Positions 35,403 to 43,400 of a DNA stretch of 64,000 nucleotides are shown in pieces. Position numbers and translations under genes: made by a program. Within the stretch, counting starts at the first letter, position 1. The number at the start of each line of letters is the position of its first letter. The stretch is from Paenibacillus silagei (GTDB lineage Bacteria; Bacillota; Bacilli; Paenibacillales; Paenibacillaceae), in assembly GCF_017874735.1 (NCBI RefSeq), contig NZ_JAGGLV010000005.1, positions 310,001-374,000 on the forward strand, in the 5' to 3' direction. The notes under the pieces are model-generated. The model was given only the letters and a program-made list of their open reading frames with translations, had not been told where the DNA came from and made no database searches.

Positions 35403-36457
35403 CGCCGTTCACCTCCTAAGAGAGAGAAGCCGTATCTGCGGGACAGACCGTCCTCATACCGGCAAAGCGCACCATAGCCCGCTTCAGGAAAAGGGGACGG
35501 GTAAGGCCCGGCGGGATCACTATCTCCTCTACGAATTTGGTTCCATACCCGGAATACCGCGTCTTCCAGGTCTTCACCGATTGCGTTATACCGCTTCCCC
35601 TCGTATTCAGCCTCTATGAGATACACAATCATGAGGGCTTGTAACTTCTTATATCTGACCTGTGAAGGAAGCGGCAGCTCCGTATCCGGCCAGAAGGCAA
35701 GGCGGCCTGAAGCCAAATCCCCCTGCTCCAGTTCTTCGGCATCCCCGGCTCCCTGGCGGTTCAGGTAATGCAGGTAGGCGGCCTGGTCGGTTAACCCCGG
35801 CGATAGCTGACGATAGCTGTAGCAGTGCTCCAGCAGATAGGCATACAGATCCTCCAGTACCCGGCGTTTGCTGGGTCCGGCGAAGCTCACCGCCCGGCCG
35901 CCGGCATCAGCGTCCAGCCTCCAATAACGGTCGAAGCGGAAATCGATGCTCTTGACCACTGCGCTTACCAGCTCCTGTGAAAGAATCCCCTCGTCAAAGG
36001 CCGCCTCCTGCAGATGCTCCAGCAGACTGCATTGAAGCGGGCAGCATTCGGCATGAGCTACTTCAGGCAGAGACTGGATGGACTGAAGTCCGAAGGCATC
36101 TAATCTGACCAGCTTATTACCGGTATACTTCCCGGCTCTCATAAAGGCAGGAAGCGGGAATCTGAACCGGCTTGCTGCAGGATACTGTAAGCCCAGACAG
36201 CGTGGACAGACTCCGGCGGACAGAATGACCCGGTCACCCAGTTCATACGCATCTGCCTCTGTGGCCATCTGCTCTGCTCCGTTCAGCTTGTGCCGGAGAT
36301 CCGCCAGCCGCTGTGCTTCGGCAGGAGACGGCTGCGGATGTGTGAATAACCCGACAAGCTGCTCATAACCTGCCGTTTTGAGCCTGATCCTCCTTTTGCG
36401 GCCAATGACTTCAGTACCCTCTTTAGTTTCCAGAATACGTACCGGTTGCTCGCCCAT
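35399..36457 (-). CDS. Zn-cysteine partner of YcaO-2 (cyclodehydratase accessory)
   Basis: About 352 residues from MGEQPVRILETKEG; AGGGGGGAT just upstream sets this start, although the frame is open 300 bases further into the dehydratase gene. It has a cysteine pair CPRC near residue 84 and a further CCPLQC cluster, consistent with a zinc site. The phrase CPRCLGLQYPAASRFRFPLP resembles the entry of TOMM E1-like/ocin-ThiF-type proteins, but no nucleotide loop is seen. Directly coupled to YcaO-2 (ATGA overlap) and 4 bases after the dehydratase, it probably delivers the precursor to YcaO-2. Confidence 0.55.
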   Translation of the reverse strand: MGEQPVRILETKEGTEVIGRKRRIRLKTAGYEQLVGLFTHPQPSPAEAQRLADLRHKLNGAEQMATEADAYELGDRVILSAGVCPRCLGLQYPAASRFRFPLPAFMRAGKYTGNKLVRLDAFGLQSIQSLPEVAHAECCPLQCSLLEHLQEAAFDEGILSQELVSAVVKSIDFRFDRYWRLDADAGGRAVSFAGPSKRRVLEDLYAYLLEHCYSYRQLSPGLTDQAAYLHYLNRQGAGDAEELEQGDLASGRLAFWPDTELPLPSQVRYKKLQALMIVYLIEAEYEGKRYNAIGEDLEDAVFRVWNQIRRGDSDPAGPYPSPFPEAGYGALCRYEDGLSRRYGFSLLGGERR

Positions 36458-36461
36458 CGCT

Positions 36462-38888
36462 TTATCCCCCCCTTCTGAGCGGTTCTTCATGCATTTCGTA
36501 CACAAACTCAGTGGTATATTCATTGTCATACGGATCGGGTAGCGCCTCTTCGAACACAACGGCCAATTCCCCGTGCTGCCTGCGGCAGCGTTCCCTGTGC
36601 TTAAGCCATTCCATACAATACTGCGGCTCCTCTGCGTCAAGAAAAATAGGCTTATGCAGCCCGGATTCGCCATATTCGATGTGTAGCCTGTTGTAGCGGA
36701 CAGGAAACAGCCGGACGAATGAATGCAGCGGAACATGATAGGTCTCAAGCAGCTCATGAAGCCGCAGATATCCGTCGAAATCCGGGGTTACCCCGGCAAA
36801 CAGCTTCTCATGAAGAATGGTTTGCCTTCTGTGCAGGATCAGCTTCCCGTAGCTGATTCTGCCGATATGCAGGCATTCATCAACGGCGAGCTCATCATAG
36901 TCCAGTCCAGTTCCAGTGAGGAAACCGGATTGGGTGAGTAAGGCAAGATTCCTGTATTCCTCGGGCAGACAAGCCGGGGCAAGCGTACCTGTATATAGGG
37001 GAACCACCCGCTGCTCCCCGGACTGCAGCTCGAAGCTGGTGCGTTCGGCATTCCATATCAGTACGGCATCCCGCAGCTCCGCAGCCAGGCTACTGCCCTC
37101 TACAAAACCATTCATATTGGGATTGAACCCGCAGGAGGGCGAGTAGGTGATTAGCTGCGCCTCCTCTCCGCAGTGGAGCACTTCTTTGATCCGTTCAGCG
37201 ATAGCCTCATGGCTCTCCGGCAAATGATACATGGAATAAGCCAGATAGCTGTTCTTGCAATCATTCAATACAAGCTCTCCGGCGCCGCTCTGCTGAAGCC
37301 AGAAGCCTGCTGTGGCAGGCTGGCGGATATGGAGGGCCTGCAGCCCTGCCTTCAGTGAAGCCAGATCCGCACGCTCTAGTGCAACATCCTCTCCCGATGC
37401 TGCCGCAGCCAGCTTCATCCGGTACTGATCTCTCAGCTCCTCCAGATGCGCTACTGCGGGAGCATTCTCGAATACACTTCCCCTGCAGGTTCTGTTCAGC
37501 GCTACATGCTGCTCATACTCTGCGGCATACCTGGACAGGCTTGGCTGAAGAGAGGCATAGGCCACAGGGAGCGTATCGTGCAGATGATGCTCCATATAGA
37601 GCCGGAACTTCAGGCGGTTATCGAACACCGGCAGCACTTCAGCCCACTCTGCAAGCGGATCACGAAGCGGCTCCACTTCCACTTCCAAAGACGGACCGGC
37701 TGGTGCATCTGTGTAGCTGTCCTCATTAAACGGGTTGGCCGGATATCTGCCTTCCCATCCAAGCCATTCACAGCAGCGGTTCACATGCTTTTGGGCGATT
37801 TCCAGCAACCTCTCCCTTTGCGCAACCTCATGGGTCAGTTCGATCTGACCGGACAACAGACGGATGGCTTCCAGATGCTGAGCCAGGGACTGTATCCTGC
37901 TGCTTCCGGGACGAAACGCAGAAACGGTCTCGATGAATACCTCCAGTGTAAGCGGCCCGCTCTCCCTGTGGATCGTATTCTTGAGGTAGCCGCAGCGCAC
38001 CAGCTGAACCGCCTTGGCTGTCATAGCTTCTAGGCTTTCGTTCCAGATCAGCGCCAGTTCATCCAGTGTGACGATACTGCCCGGTTGGATTTTGGCGGCA
38101 GCCGGTGTCTTCAGGCGGTAACTTCGCTTCGTTCTAATATAGAGTCCAGGCTCTGCCGCCTGCGGTCCAGTGCTTCCCTCCGTAAGAAGGGTTCCCTCTT
38201 GCTCCCTGTACTCCACCTTATAGCGGCTGGCCCGTATCACCTCGGGAAGCAGCAGCCATAGCTCATACCAGTGAAGGAGAATCCATTGAGCGAAGCTGAT
38301 CCGGCTCTCCCCTCCTGTCCCCGGCCCCCGGCAGATTGAAGTGAAGGAAGAGAGCGGTGCTGTTTTGGCAAAAGAACGCATCATCATTTTCCATACCTTT
38401 CCGCTTTTTTTCGAGCTATACGATTTGTTCAATGAACAATACATTTCATAGTTAGTTAGCAGCAGTGCATTCTGCACACTCGGTTGCTGCCGGAACAGCT
38501 TATACAGCTCCTGTTCCTGCATTTGGCATTCGTTCTTGAAGCGGATGGTTAATTCCTGATGCCGCTCCAGCAGCCCGCTGCCGGTCTGCTCCAGAGAGAG
38601 CGCCTCAGCCATAAGCACCGGTGCGACTCGGTTTGCCTTCGGAATCTTTCCGGGCTGAATTCGCCCTTTGCGGACTCCCTGTTGCAGCCGGATATAGGCA
38701 ATCCGTACCTCCGGCTCTTGTTCTATGCGCTCGGACAGCCGCTGCTGCAGCAATTCCTTACGCTGATTGAATCCTTTACGTTCTTCACAATAAGCTAGAA
38801 GCTCCTGGTAGAAGCCATGCTTAATCTGCATCAGGTCACTGGAAGGAACATGATTCCTTCTTTCAAACAGGAAGGTTCGACTCAACAC
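36462..38888 (-). CDS. LanB-type dehydratase, glutamylation domain (copy A)
   Basis: An 808-residue LanB N-domain protein, the first enzyme gene after the precursors. The diagnostic block is MMRSFAKTAPLSSFTSICRG (about residue 170). Further family features are NDCKNSYLAYSMYH, YSPSCGFNPNMNGFVEG and the C-terminal FVRLFPVRYNRLHIEYGES. It starts at GTG 38888 with an AAGGGGGAG SD. There is no fused elimination domain. It should glutamylate Ser/Thr of the core using Glu-tRNA(Glu). Having two separate LanB N-domain proteins in one operon is unusual; they may act on different Ser sets, or one may need the other. Confidence 0.88.
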   Translation of the reverse strand: MLSRTFLFERRNHVPSSDLMQIKHGFYQELLAYCEERKGFNQRKELLQQRLSERIEQEPEVRIAYIRLQQGVRKGRIQPGKIPKANRVAPVLMAEALSLEQTGSGLLERHQELTIRFKNECQMQEQELYKLFRQQPSVQNALLLTNYEMYCSLNKSYSSKKSGKVWKMMMRSFAKTAPLSSFTSICRGPGTGGESRISFAQWILLHWYELWLLLPEVIRASRYKVEYREQEGTLLTEGSTGPQAAEPGLYIRTKRSYRLKTPAAAKIQPGSIVTLDELALIWNESLEAMTAKAVQLVRCGYLKNTIHRESGPLTLEVFIETVSAFRPGSSRIQSLAQHLEAIRLLSGQIELTHEVAQRERLLEIAQKHVNRCCEWLGWEGRYPANPFNEDSYTDAPAGPSLEVEVEPLRDPLAEWAEVLPVFDNRLKFRLYMEHHLHDTLPVAYASLQPSLSRYAAEYEQHVALNRTCRGSVFENAPAVAHLEELRDQYRMKLAAAASGEDVALERADLASLKAGLQALHIRQPATAGFWLQQSGAGELVLNDCKNSYLAYSMYHLPESHEAIAERIKEVLHCGEEAQLITYSPSCGFNPNMNGFVEGSSLAAELRDAVLIWNAERTSFELQSGEQRVVPLYTGTLAPACLPEEYRNLALLTQSGFLTGTGLDYDELAVDECLHIGRISYGKLILHRRQTILHEKLFAGVTPDFDGYLRLHELLETYHVPLHSFVRLFPVRYNRLHIEYGESGLHKPIFLDAEEPQYCMEWLKHRERCRRQHGELAVVFEEALPDPYDNEYTTEFVYEMHEEPLRRGG

Positions 38889-38914
38889 GGCTCCCCCTTC
38901 TGGGATTGTTTATT

Positions 38915-38943
38915 GGATGGGCACGGCTTATGCCGTCCCATCC
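38915..38943 (-). promoter_or_regulatory. Strong hairpin between precursor genes and enzyme genes
   Basis: GGATGGGACGGC and GCCGTGCCCATCC form a stem of 12 pairs with one bulge around an ATAA loop, just after the last precursor stop and before the first dehydratase SD. No U-tract follows, so it is more likely a partial attenuator or an mRNA-processing/stabilising hairpin that keeps precursor mRNA above enzyme mRNA. Confidence 0.6.
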
Positions 38944-38959
38944 ATGGTTTAGCTAACAA

Positions 38960-39118
38960 TTAGGCACAGGAGGAGGAGCACGACGAACATGATGACGAGC
39001 CGCAGGTGGAAGAGCTGCCGCTGCCGCTGGATGCCGCCGTTGACGGAATAGCCTCCACTTGATCAAGTTCAATCAGTTCCAGGTCCAGTGCTTCCAGTTC
39101 TTTATTTAAATCTTTCAT
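38960..39118 (-). CDS. RiPP precursor peptide, copy 1
   Basis: A 52-residue peptide read by hand translation. The leader MKDLNKELEALDLELIELDQ continues VEAIPSTAASSG, an acidic, leucine-rich helix like those of thiopeptide/thiazolylpeptide precursors. The core after the PSTAA region is Ser/Cys/Gly only apart from one Thr and the last Ala: SGSGSSST followed by CGSSSCSSCSSSCA. Each of the four Cys (residues 39, 44, 47, 51) follows Ser or Thr, suited to dehydroalanine-thiazole units. It differs from copies 2 and 3 at a few leader residues (Ala10, Ser30). It is the copy nearest the enzyme genes. Confidence 0.92.
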   Translation of the reverse strand: MKDLNKELEALDLELIELDQVEAIPSTAASSGSGSSSTCGSSSCSSCSSSCA

Positions 39119-39173
39119 TATTTATCATCCTTTTCATAATTAGTATTTTATTATCATTGCGATACTGTTACTC

Positions 39174-39332
39174 TTAAGCACAGGAAGAAGAGCACGACGA
39201 GCATGAGGACGAACCGCAGGTAGAGGAGCTGCCGCTGCCGCTGGTTGCGGCTGTTGACGGAATAGCTTCCACTTGCTCAAGTTCAATCAGTTCCAGGTCC
39301 AGATCTTCCAGTTCTTTGTTTAAATCCTTCAT
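39174..39332 (-). CDS. RiPP precursor peptide, copy 2
   Basis: A 52-residue precursor with leader MKDLNKELEDLDLELIELEQ and then VEAIPSTAATSG; it differs from copy 1 at residues 10, 19 and 30. The last 22 residues are identical in protein sequence to the other copies, although the codons differ at many third positions. An AAAGGATG just upstream of the ATG serves as SD. Upstream there is a short unrelated frame that stops at once. About 58 bases separate this gene from copy 3 and 55 from copy 1. Confidence 0.92.
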   Translation of the reverse strand: MKDLNKELEDLDLELIELEQVEAIPSTAATSGSGSSSTCGSSSCSSCSSSCA

Positions 39333-39390
39333 TTTTTCATCATCCTTTTCATAAAATTAGTCGTTAAGTATTCTTGTGAATCTGTCTGTC

Positions 39391-39549
39391 TTACGCGCAG
39401 GAAGAGGAACACGACGAACATGACGATGATCCGCAAGTGGATGAACTGCCGCTGCCGCTGGTTGCGGCTGTCGATGGAATAGCTTCCACCTGATCGAGTT
39501 CAATCAGCTCCAGGTCGAGATCTTCAAGCTCTTTATCGAATGATTTCAT
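39391..39549 (-). CDS. RiPP precursor peptide, copy 3 (promoter-proximal)
   Basis: First gene of the operon, 52 residues. The leader MKSFDKELEDLDLELIELDQ is the most different of the three at the N-terminus, and is then followed by VEAIPSTAATSG and the same core ending CGSSSCSSCSSSCA. It has the strongest SD of the three (AAGGAGGTGA) at a good distance. Comparison of core codons with copy 1 shows about ten synonymous changes and no amino acid change, which points to selection on the core peptide. Confidence 0.93.
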   Translation of the reverse strand: MKSFDKELEDLDLELIELDQVEAIPSTAATSGSGSSSTCGSSSCSSCSSSCA

Positions 39550-39631
39550 AGGTTACTTCACCTCCTTCAGTCCGTCCGGAATGCTGCTTACAGGCGCTCC
39601 GTTTCAGTGGTTATTGTCTTTCTGAAGTAAG

Positions 39632-39640
39632 AGTATCACA
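39632..39640 (-). promoter_or_regulatory. Possible extended -10 of the RiPP operon
   Basis: TGTGATACT on the minus strand (TG plus GATACT) lies about 80 bases upstream of precursor copy 3. No good -35 is present at 17 bases, as expected for an activator-dependent promoter. The candidate ComA site lies about 50-80 bases further upstream. Confidence 0.25.
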
Positions 39641-39690
39641 GCTTATTCAAGCCTTCACCGACTACCATTCCAGTAATTCCCACAAATAAA

Positions 39691-39718
39691 TTGCGGTACG
39701 GCTGCAGGTTTTTTGCGG
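39691..39718. promoter_or_regulatory. Candidate ComA-type binding site upstream of the RiPP operon
   Basis: TTGCGG (39691-39696), then CTGCAG (39702-39707, 4 of 6 matches to CCGCAA) and a further TTGCGG (39713-39718). This recalls the Bacillus ComA site, an inverted TTGCGG/CCGCAA pair plus a third half-site, but here the inner spacer is five bases and not four. It lies in the divergent region between the precursors (-) and the membrane protein at 39788 (+). Part of it also overlaps a GCAGGTT/AACCTGC inverted repeat. Confidence 0.4.
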
Positions 39719-39787
39719 GTTAACCTGCTGATTCAGGTGTCAATACTGATAAAGCTCAACAAAAATATCCATAAGGGGAAGAAGACA

Positions 39788-40363
39788 ATGAAGGAAGACG
39801 GAAGACAAGTACGGGGCAGAAGCTATCTGAATAAAAAAGTGTGCGGATTGTGGCTGATCTGGGTGGCCGCCATCCTGTTTGCGGGGCTGCTTGCGGGGGG
39901 AGCGCAGCTGATCTCCATGCCGGTATTTTCACTCGGGTATATGGCCGGGTTTTTCTGGATCTTGACCGGTAAAGCGGTCAGCCGCAAGCTGTCCTACGGA
40001 CCACAAACCGCCTTTCAGGGCAAAATGACGCTCTACTCTATCATTCTAATGTTCGTGATTATGGTGCTGGTAGGCGGTCCTCACTTCGGAGACGGCAATT
40101 ACCGGATGGTCTGGCTGGGGGCTTTTTTGGCAATAGGTCTCCATTTCATTCCGATGGCCTGGGTGCATGGACGTTCCATGTTTCTGCTGGCTGTTCTGCT
40201 AAGCGCTAATGCTGTGGCCGGTATGGTCTGGCCGGAGCTGTCTTTTCACGCCTTGGTATATGCGGATCTTGCTGTCAAAGTGCTCTGGGGGACTCTACTC
40301 CTCTTGTCTGGCCGCCCGGCTGCTGCTGAACAGTTCGCAAGCTCTTCGAATATCGCCAATTAG
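39788..40363 (+). CDS. Polytopic membrane protein, unknown (DUF6609-like?)
   Basis: About 191 residues from MKEDGRQVRGRSYL, chosen because AAGGGGAAG precedes it; the frame is open to 39713. Six hydrophobic segments are visible (LWLIWVAAILFAGLL, FSLGYMAGFFWILTG, LYSIILMFVIMVLVG, MVWLGAFLAIGLHFI, MFLLAVLLSANAVAG, LAVKVLWGTLLLLSG). The NKKVCGLWLIWVA opening recalls a small Firmicute membrane family (DUF6609), from memory and uncertain. It is divergent from the RiPP precursors and shares their upstream region; an immunity role is possible but not shown. Confidence 0.6.
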   Translation: MKEDGRQVRGRSYLNKKVCGLWLIWVAAILFAGLLAGGAQLISMPVFSLGYMAGFFWILTGKAVSRKLSYGPQTAFQGKMTLYSIILMFVIMVLVGGPHFGDGNYRMVWLGAFLAIGLHFIPMAWVHGRSMFLLAVLLSANAVAGMVWPELSFHALVYADLAVKVLWGTLLLLSGRPAAAEQFASSSNIAN

Positions 40364-40392
40364 CGGAAATAAAGTGGAGATTAAGTTAAAAG

Positions 40393-40421
40393 TTGTCTAG
40401 TGAACTCAGATAGCGTATAGT
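40393..40421 (+). promoter_or_regulatory. Sigma-A promoter of the MBL-fold gene
   Basis: TTGTCT (40393-40398), a 17-base spacer and TATAGT (40416-40421), ending 30 bases before the start codon at 40452. Confidence 0.7.
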
Positions 40422-40451
40422 ATATTCCCATGTTGGAAGGGAGAGATTACT

Positions 40452-41408
40452 ATGCTGAACAGGATTGAATCATTTCAAGGCTCCAGGCATTTCCGTCTGC
40501 AATATGTTGCAGATAGCACCGTTGCAGCGGTTGCGGTTCCAGGCACAGGCTCACTCGCAAACGCGGCCATTATTGATCTGGGGGGACTCACTCTGGTGGT
40601 GGATACATTCGCTACGCTGGAGGCGGCTCAGGATTTGAAGGCTGCTGCTGAGCATCTCACAGGGAACCCTGTATCCTATGTAATCAACACACACTGGCAC
40701 AGCGATCATACCACTGGCAATCAGGTGTTTGCGCTTGACGCTCAGCTGATTGCAACATCAGAGACCCATGAGATCATGAATACATTCGCCAGAGACCGGG
40801 TAGCCCAGTACCAGAACAACAGAGAAAAGATGCTAGAGGCGATCGAAGAAGCTGAATTGCAAAGTCAGCAGGAGACGGATACTAAGCTGCAGCAGGAAAT
40901 GGCCTGGGAGAATGCAACGGACCGTGAATTTGTGAATATGCTGCCGCAGCTGGTGCATACGGTGCCGACGATAACTTTTGACCGGCAAATGACCATTCAC
41001 GGCAGCAACCGCAGCGCGCAGCTCATTACATATGGCGGAGGACACACACAAAGTGATGCCATTGTGTACCTCCCGGAAGATAAAATTGTCATCATCGGGG
41101 ACCTCGTGCTCTCGAACCACCATCCGGTTCTGGCCAATGCCAACCCTCAGGAGTGGCTGCATATTCTGGAGCAGATTGAGCGGTTGGATGTGGAGACGAT
41201 TATACCGGGGCATGGTGAGGTCTGCTCCCTGCAACAGCTTCATGAGGTGAAGGGATACATAAGCAGAATGATCGCCATCGTGACCGAAGCCGTTCAGAAT
41301 CAGCAGAGTATTGAAGAGATCGAAATACCCGAAGAATACCGGGCTTGGTACTTCACAACCTATTTCAAGACAAATTTGAATAAGCTGTATGACCTGATTA
41401 CTGCATAG
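40452..41408 (+). CDS. MBL-fold metallo-hydrolase
   Basis: A 318-residue metallo-beta-lactamase-fold hydrolase without a signal peptide. The metal-binding motif is THWHSDHTTGN (HxHxDH, about residue 82); further ligands lie in YGGGHTQSDAIVYLP (His), IIGDLVLSNHHPV (Asp) and IIPGHGEV (His). Between them is a helical insertion rich in Glu/Gln (about residues 115-150). The substrate is unknown. It has its own promoter and terminator between the RiPP and Bce-type loci, so it need not belong to either. Confidence 0.85.
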   Translation: MLNRIESFQGSRHFRLQYVADSTVAAVAVPGTGSLANAAIIDLGGLTLVVDTFATLEAAQDLKAAAEHLTGNPVSYVINTHWHSDHTTGNQVFALDAQLIATSETHEIMNTFARDRVAQYQNNREKMLEAIEEAELQSQQETDTKLQQEMAWENATDREFVNMLPQLVHTVPTITFDRQMTIHGSNRSAQLITYGGGHTQSDAIVYLPEDKIVIIGDLVLSNHHPVLANANPQEWLHILEQIERLDVETIIPGHGEVCSLQQLHEVKGYISRMIAIVTEAVQNQQSIEEIEIPEEYRAWYFTTYFKTNLNKLYDLITA

Positions 41409-41454
41409 GGGGAGTAACAGAGAGTATTCGATGTAGATCTTATAACCAGACGAG

Positions 41455-41496
41455 GCAAGAAAAGAGAGCATATCTCTTCTTTTCTTGCTTTTCTCT
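41455..41496 (+). terminator. Terminator of the MBL-fold gene
   Basis: GCAAGAAAAGAGAG pairs with CTCTTCTTTTCTTGC (one bulge) around CATAT, followed by TTTTCTCT. Confidence 0.75.
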
Positions 41497-41587
41497 ATGC
41501 AGGCTGTCCCTTCTTGAATACAAAACAGAGTGTATCTGCTTCCCCTATATATGTACTTAACTGAACAAGACAAGGAGAGCCGTGAAG

Positions 41588-42292
41588 ATGTCCAGAATCA
41601 TGATTGTGGAAGATGATCCGAAGATTGCAGATCTGCTGCACTCGGCTATTGAGAAATATGGCTATGAGGCCGTAAGGGTCAGGGACTTTCGCCTGGTGCT
41701 GCAGGAATTCGAGGAGATGAGACCGGAGCTGGTTCTGCTGGATGTGAATCTGCCCAGCTATGACGGGTATTACTGGTGCCGGCAGATCCGCAGGGTCTCC
41801 ACCTGTCCTGTGCTGTTCATCTCGGCGCGCGACGGTGAGATGGACCAGATCATGGCGCTTGAGAACGGCGGGGATGATTATATCACCAAGCCGTTCCATT
41901 CCGGAATTGTGCTCGCTAAGATCCACAGCCATCTCCGCCGGGCCTACGGGGAATATGCGGCTAAGCGCGAGGAGCTGGTGCTGGAGAAGGAAGGGCTGAT
42001 GCTGTATCCTGAAAGGCTTGAACTGCAGTACGGGCAGGCGGTCGTGCCCCTTACCCGCAAGGAATCGGATCTCATCGAGAGTCTGATGGAGCGTTACCCG
42101 AGGGTTGCCAGCCGGGAAGCGCTGCTGGAGAAGCTATGGGACCCGCAGGCTTTTGTGGATGAGAATACGCTGAATGTGAATATCGCACGGGTGCGCAAGA
42201 AATTCCAGGAGCTGGGGATGGAGGATGCCGTACTTACCGTCAGGGGTTCGGGATACCGGCTGAACAACAGCTGGTCAGAGGCGGAGTCATGA
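41588..42292 (+). CDS. BceR-like response regulator
   Basis: An OmpR-family regulator of about 234 residues. The receiver has IVEDDPKIADLL (acidic pocket), phospho-Asp in LVLLDVNLPSYDGYYWC and Lys in YITKPF. The C-terminal winged helix has LTRKESDLIESLM and VNIARVRKKFQELG. The YDGYYWC sequence is characteristic of the BceR group that controls peptide-antibiotic ABC transporters. The start is ATG 41588 (AAGGAG ten bases before); an in-frame GTG at 41582 is possible. It overlaps the kinase gene by 4 bases. Confidence 0.9.
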   Translation: MSRIMIVEDDPKIADLLHSAIEKYGYEAVRVRDFRLVLQEFEEMRPELVLLDVNLPSYDGYYWCRQIRRVSTCPVLFISARDGEMDQIMALENGGDDYITKPFHSGIVLAKIHSHLRRAYGEYAAKREELVLEKEGLMLYPERLELQYGQAVVPLTRKESDLIESLMERYPRVASREALLEKLWDPQAFVDENTLNVNIARVRKKFQELGMEDAVLTVRGSGYRLNNSWSEAES

Positions 42293-43287
42293 GGCTGTTT
42301 CTCCGTGAGCATGCGTTGTTATTGGCTGTGCAGATCGTGCAATTCGGCGCTATGCTGTCCATTTACTGGCTGGACGGCTACCGCGATCTGCCGACCGCGC
42401 TCTATGCGGTCTTCATAGGCTTCTTCTTCCTCAGCTGCTACTTAATCTACCAATATATCAGCAGGCGCCGTTATTATCTCCGCCTCAGCAGACCTCTGGA
42501 GACACTGGACGAATCCTTTCAGAAGCTGGAGAACCACCCTGTGTCCACAGCGCTGGAGCAGCTGCTGCACACCCAGTACGGCTACTATCAGCAGCAGCTG
42601 ACGGCGGTGAAGCAGCAGCAGGAGCAGCATCTGACTTTCATCGACCAATGGGTCCATCAGATGAAGACGCCGTTGTCGGTCATAGAGCTGACCGTGCAGA
42701 ATATGGACGAGCCGGAGTTTGCCAGCATCCGCGAGGAGCTGGAGAGTATGCGCAGCGGACTGCATACCGTGCTGTATATGGCCAGGCTGCGGGCTTTTGA
42801 GAAGGATTTCCACATCAAGCCTGTCGTCCTGCCGAAGCTGGTGAACGAGGTTGTCCATGATCACAGACGCCTGTTCATCCGCAGCCATATCTACCCCGAG
42901 GTCCACGCCTCCGCTCCGGACATTACCGCCCAGACGGATGAGAAATGGCTGTTCTTCATGCTGTCGCAGATTATGAACAATGCCATCAAATATTCAGCGG
43001 CGGCTAACACGGAGAACGGCCGGACAATCACTGTAGCCTGCTATCTCAGAGGAACGGATGCGGTCATTGAGGTCAAAGACAGGGGAATCGGGATTCAGGC
43101 GTCTGATCTCAAACGGGTATTCGACCCTTTCTTCACCGGCGGCAACGGGCGCGGACTGCGGGAGTCTACAGGAATGGGGCTGTATCTGACGAAGGAGTCC
43201 GCAGACCGTCTCGGACACCGGCTTGAGCTGGAATCGGCGGCCTGCGAGGGAACGGTGGTGCGGATTATTTTGACGGCGAATCCTTAG
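42289..43287 (+). CDS. BceS-like intramembrane-sensing histidine kinase
   Basis: A 332-residue kinase with two N-terminal helices and almost no extracellular loop (about residues 10-58), the layout of Bce-type kinases, which sense through their cognate transporter. The H-box is FIDQWVHQMKTPLSVIEL, the N-box MNNAIKYS, followed by DRGIGIQASDLKRVFDPFFTG and GMGLYLTKE. It is cotranslated with the regulator (ATGA overlap). Confidence 0.92.
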   Translation: MRLFLREHALLLAVQIVQFGAMLSIYWLDGYRDLPTALYAVFIGFFFLSCYLIYQYISRRRYYLRLSRPLETLDESFQKLENHPVSTALEQLLHTQYGYYQQQLTAVKQQQEQHLTFIDQWVHQMKTPLSVIELTVQNMDEPEFASIREELESMRSGLHTVLYMARLRAFEKDFHIKPVVLPKLVNEVVHDHRRLFIRSHIYPEVHASAPDITAQTDEKWLFFMLSQIMNNAIKYSAAANTENGRTITVACYLRGTDAVIEVKDRGIGIQASDLKRVFDPFFTGGNGRGLRESTGMGLYLTKESADRLGHRLELESAACEGTVVRIILTANP

Positions 43288-43400
43288 CTTACAGGCATGT
43301 AATAAAAGTGAAATCTAAATCGATGGCTGAGCTGCTGCCGTCTCCGGTATATTGGTTACAGAACAAGTGTGTTGCACACATAGAAGGGGAGTACAGCCAT

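Noticed and set aside
38960..39549. Class I lanthipeptide cluster
   Set aside because: LanB-type dehydratases and Cys are present but no LanC cyclase is encoded, while YcaO and SagB are; azole chemistry fits better.
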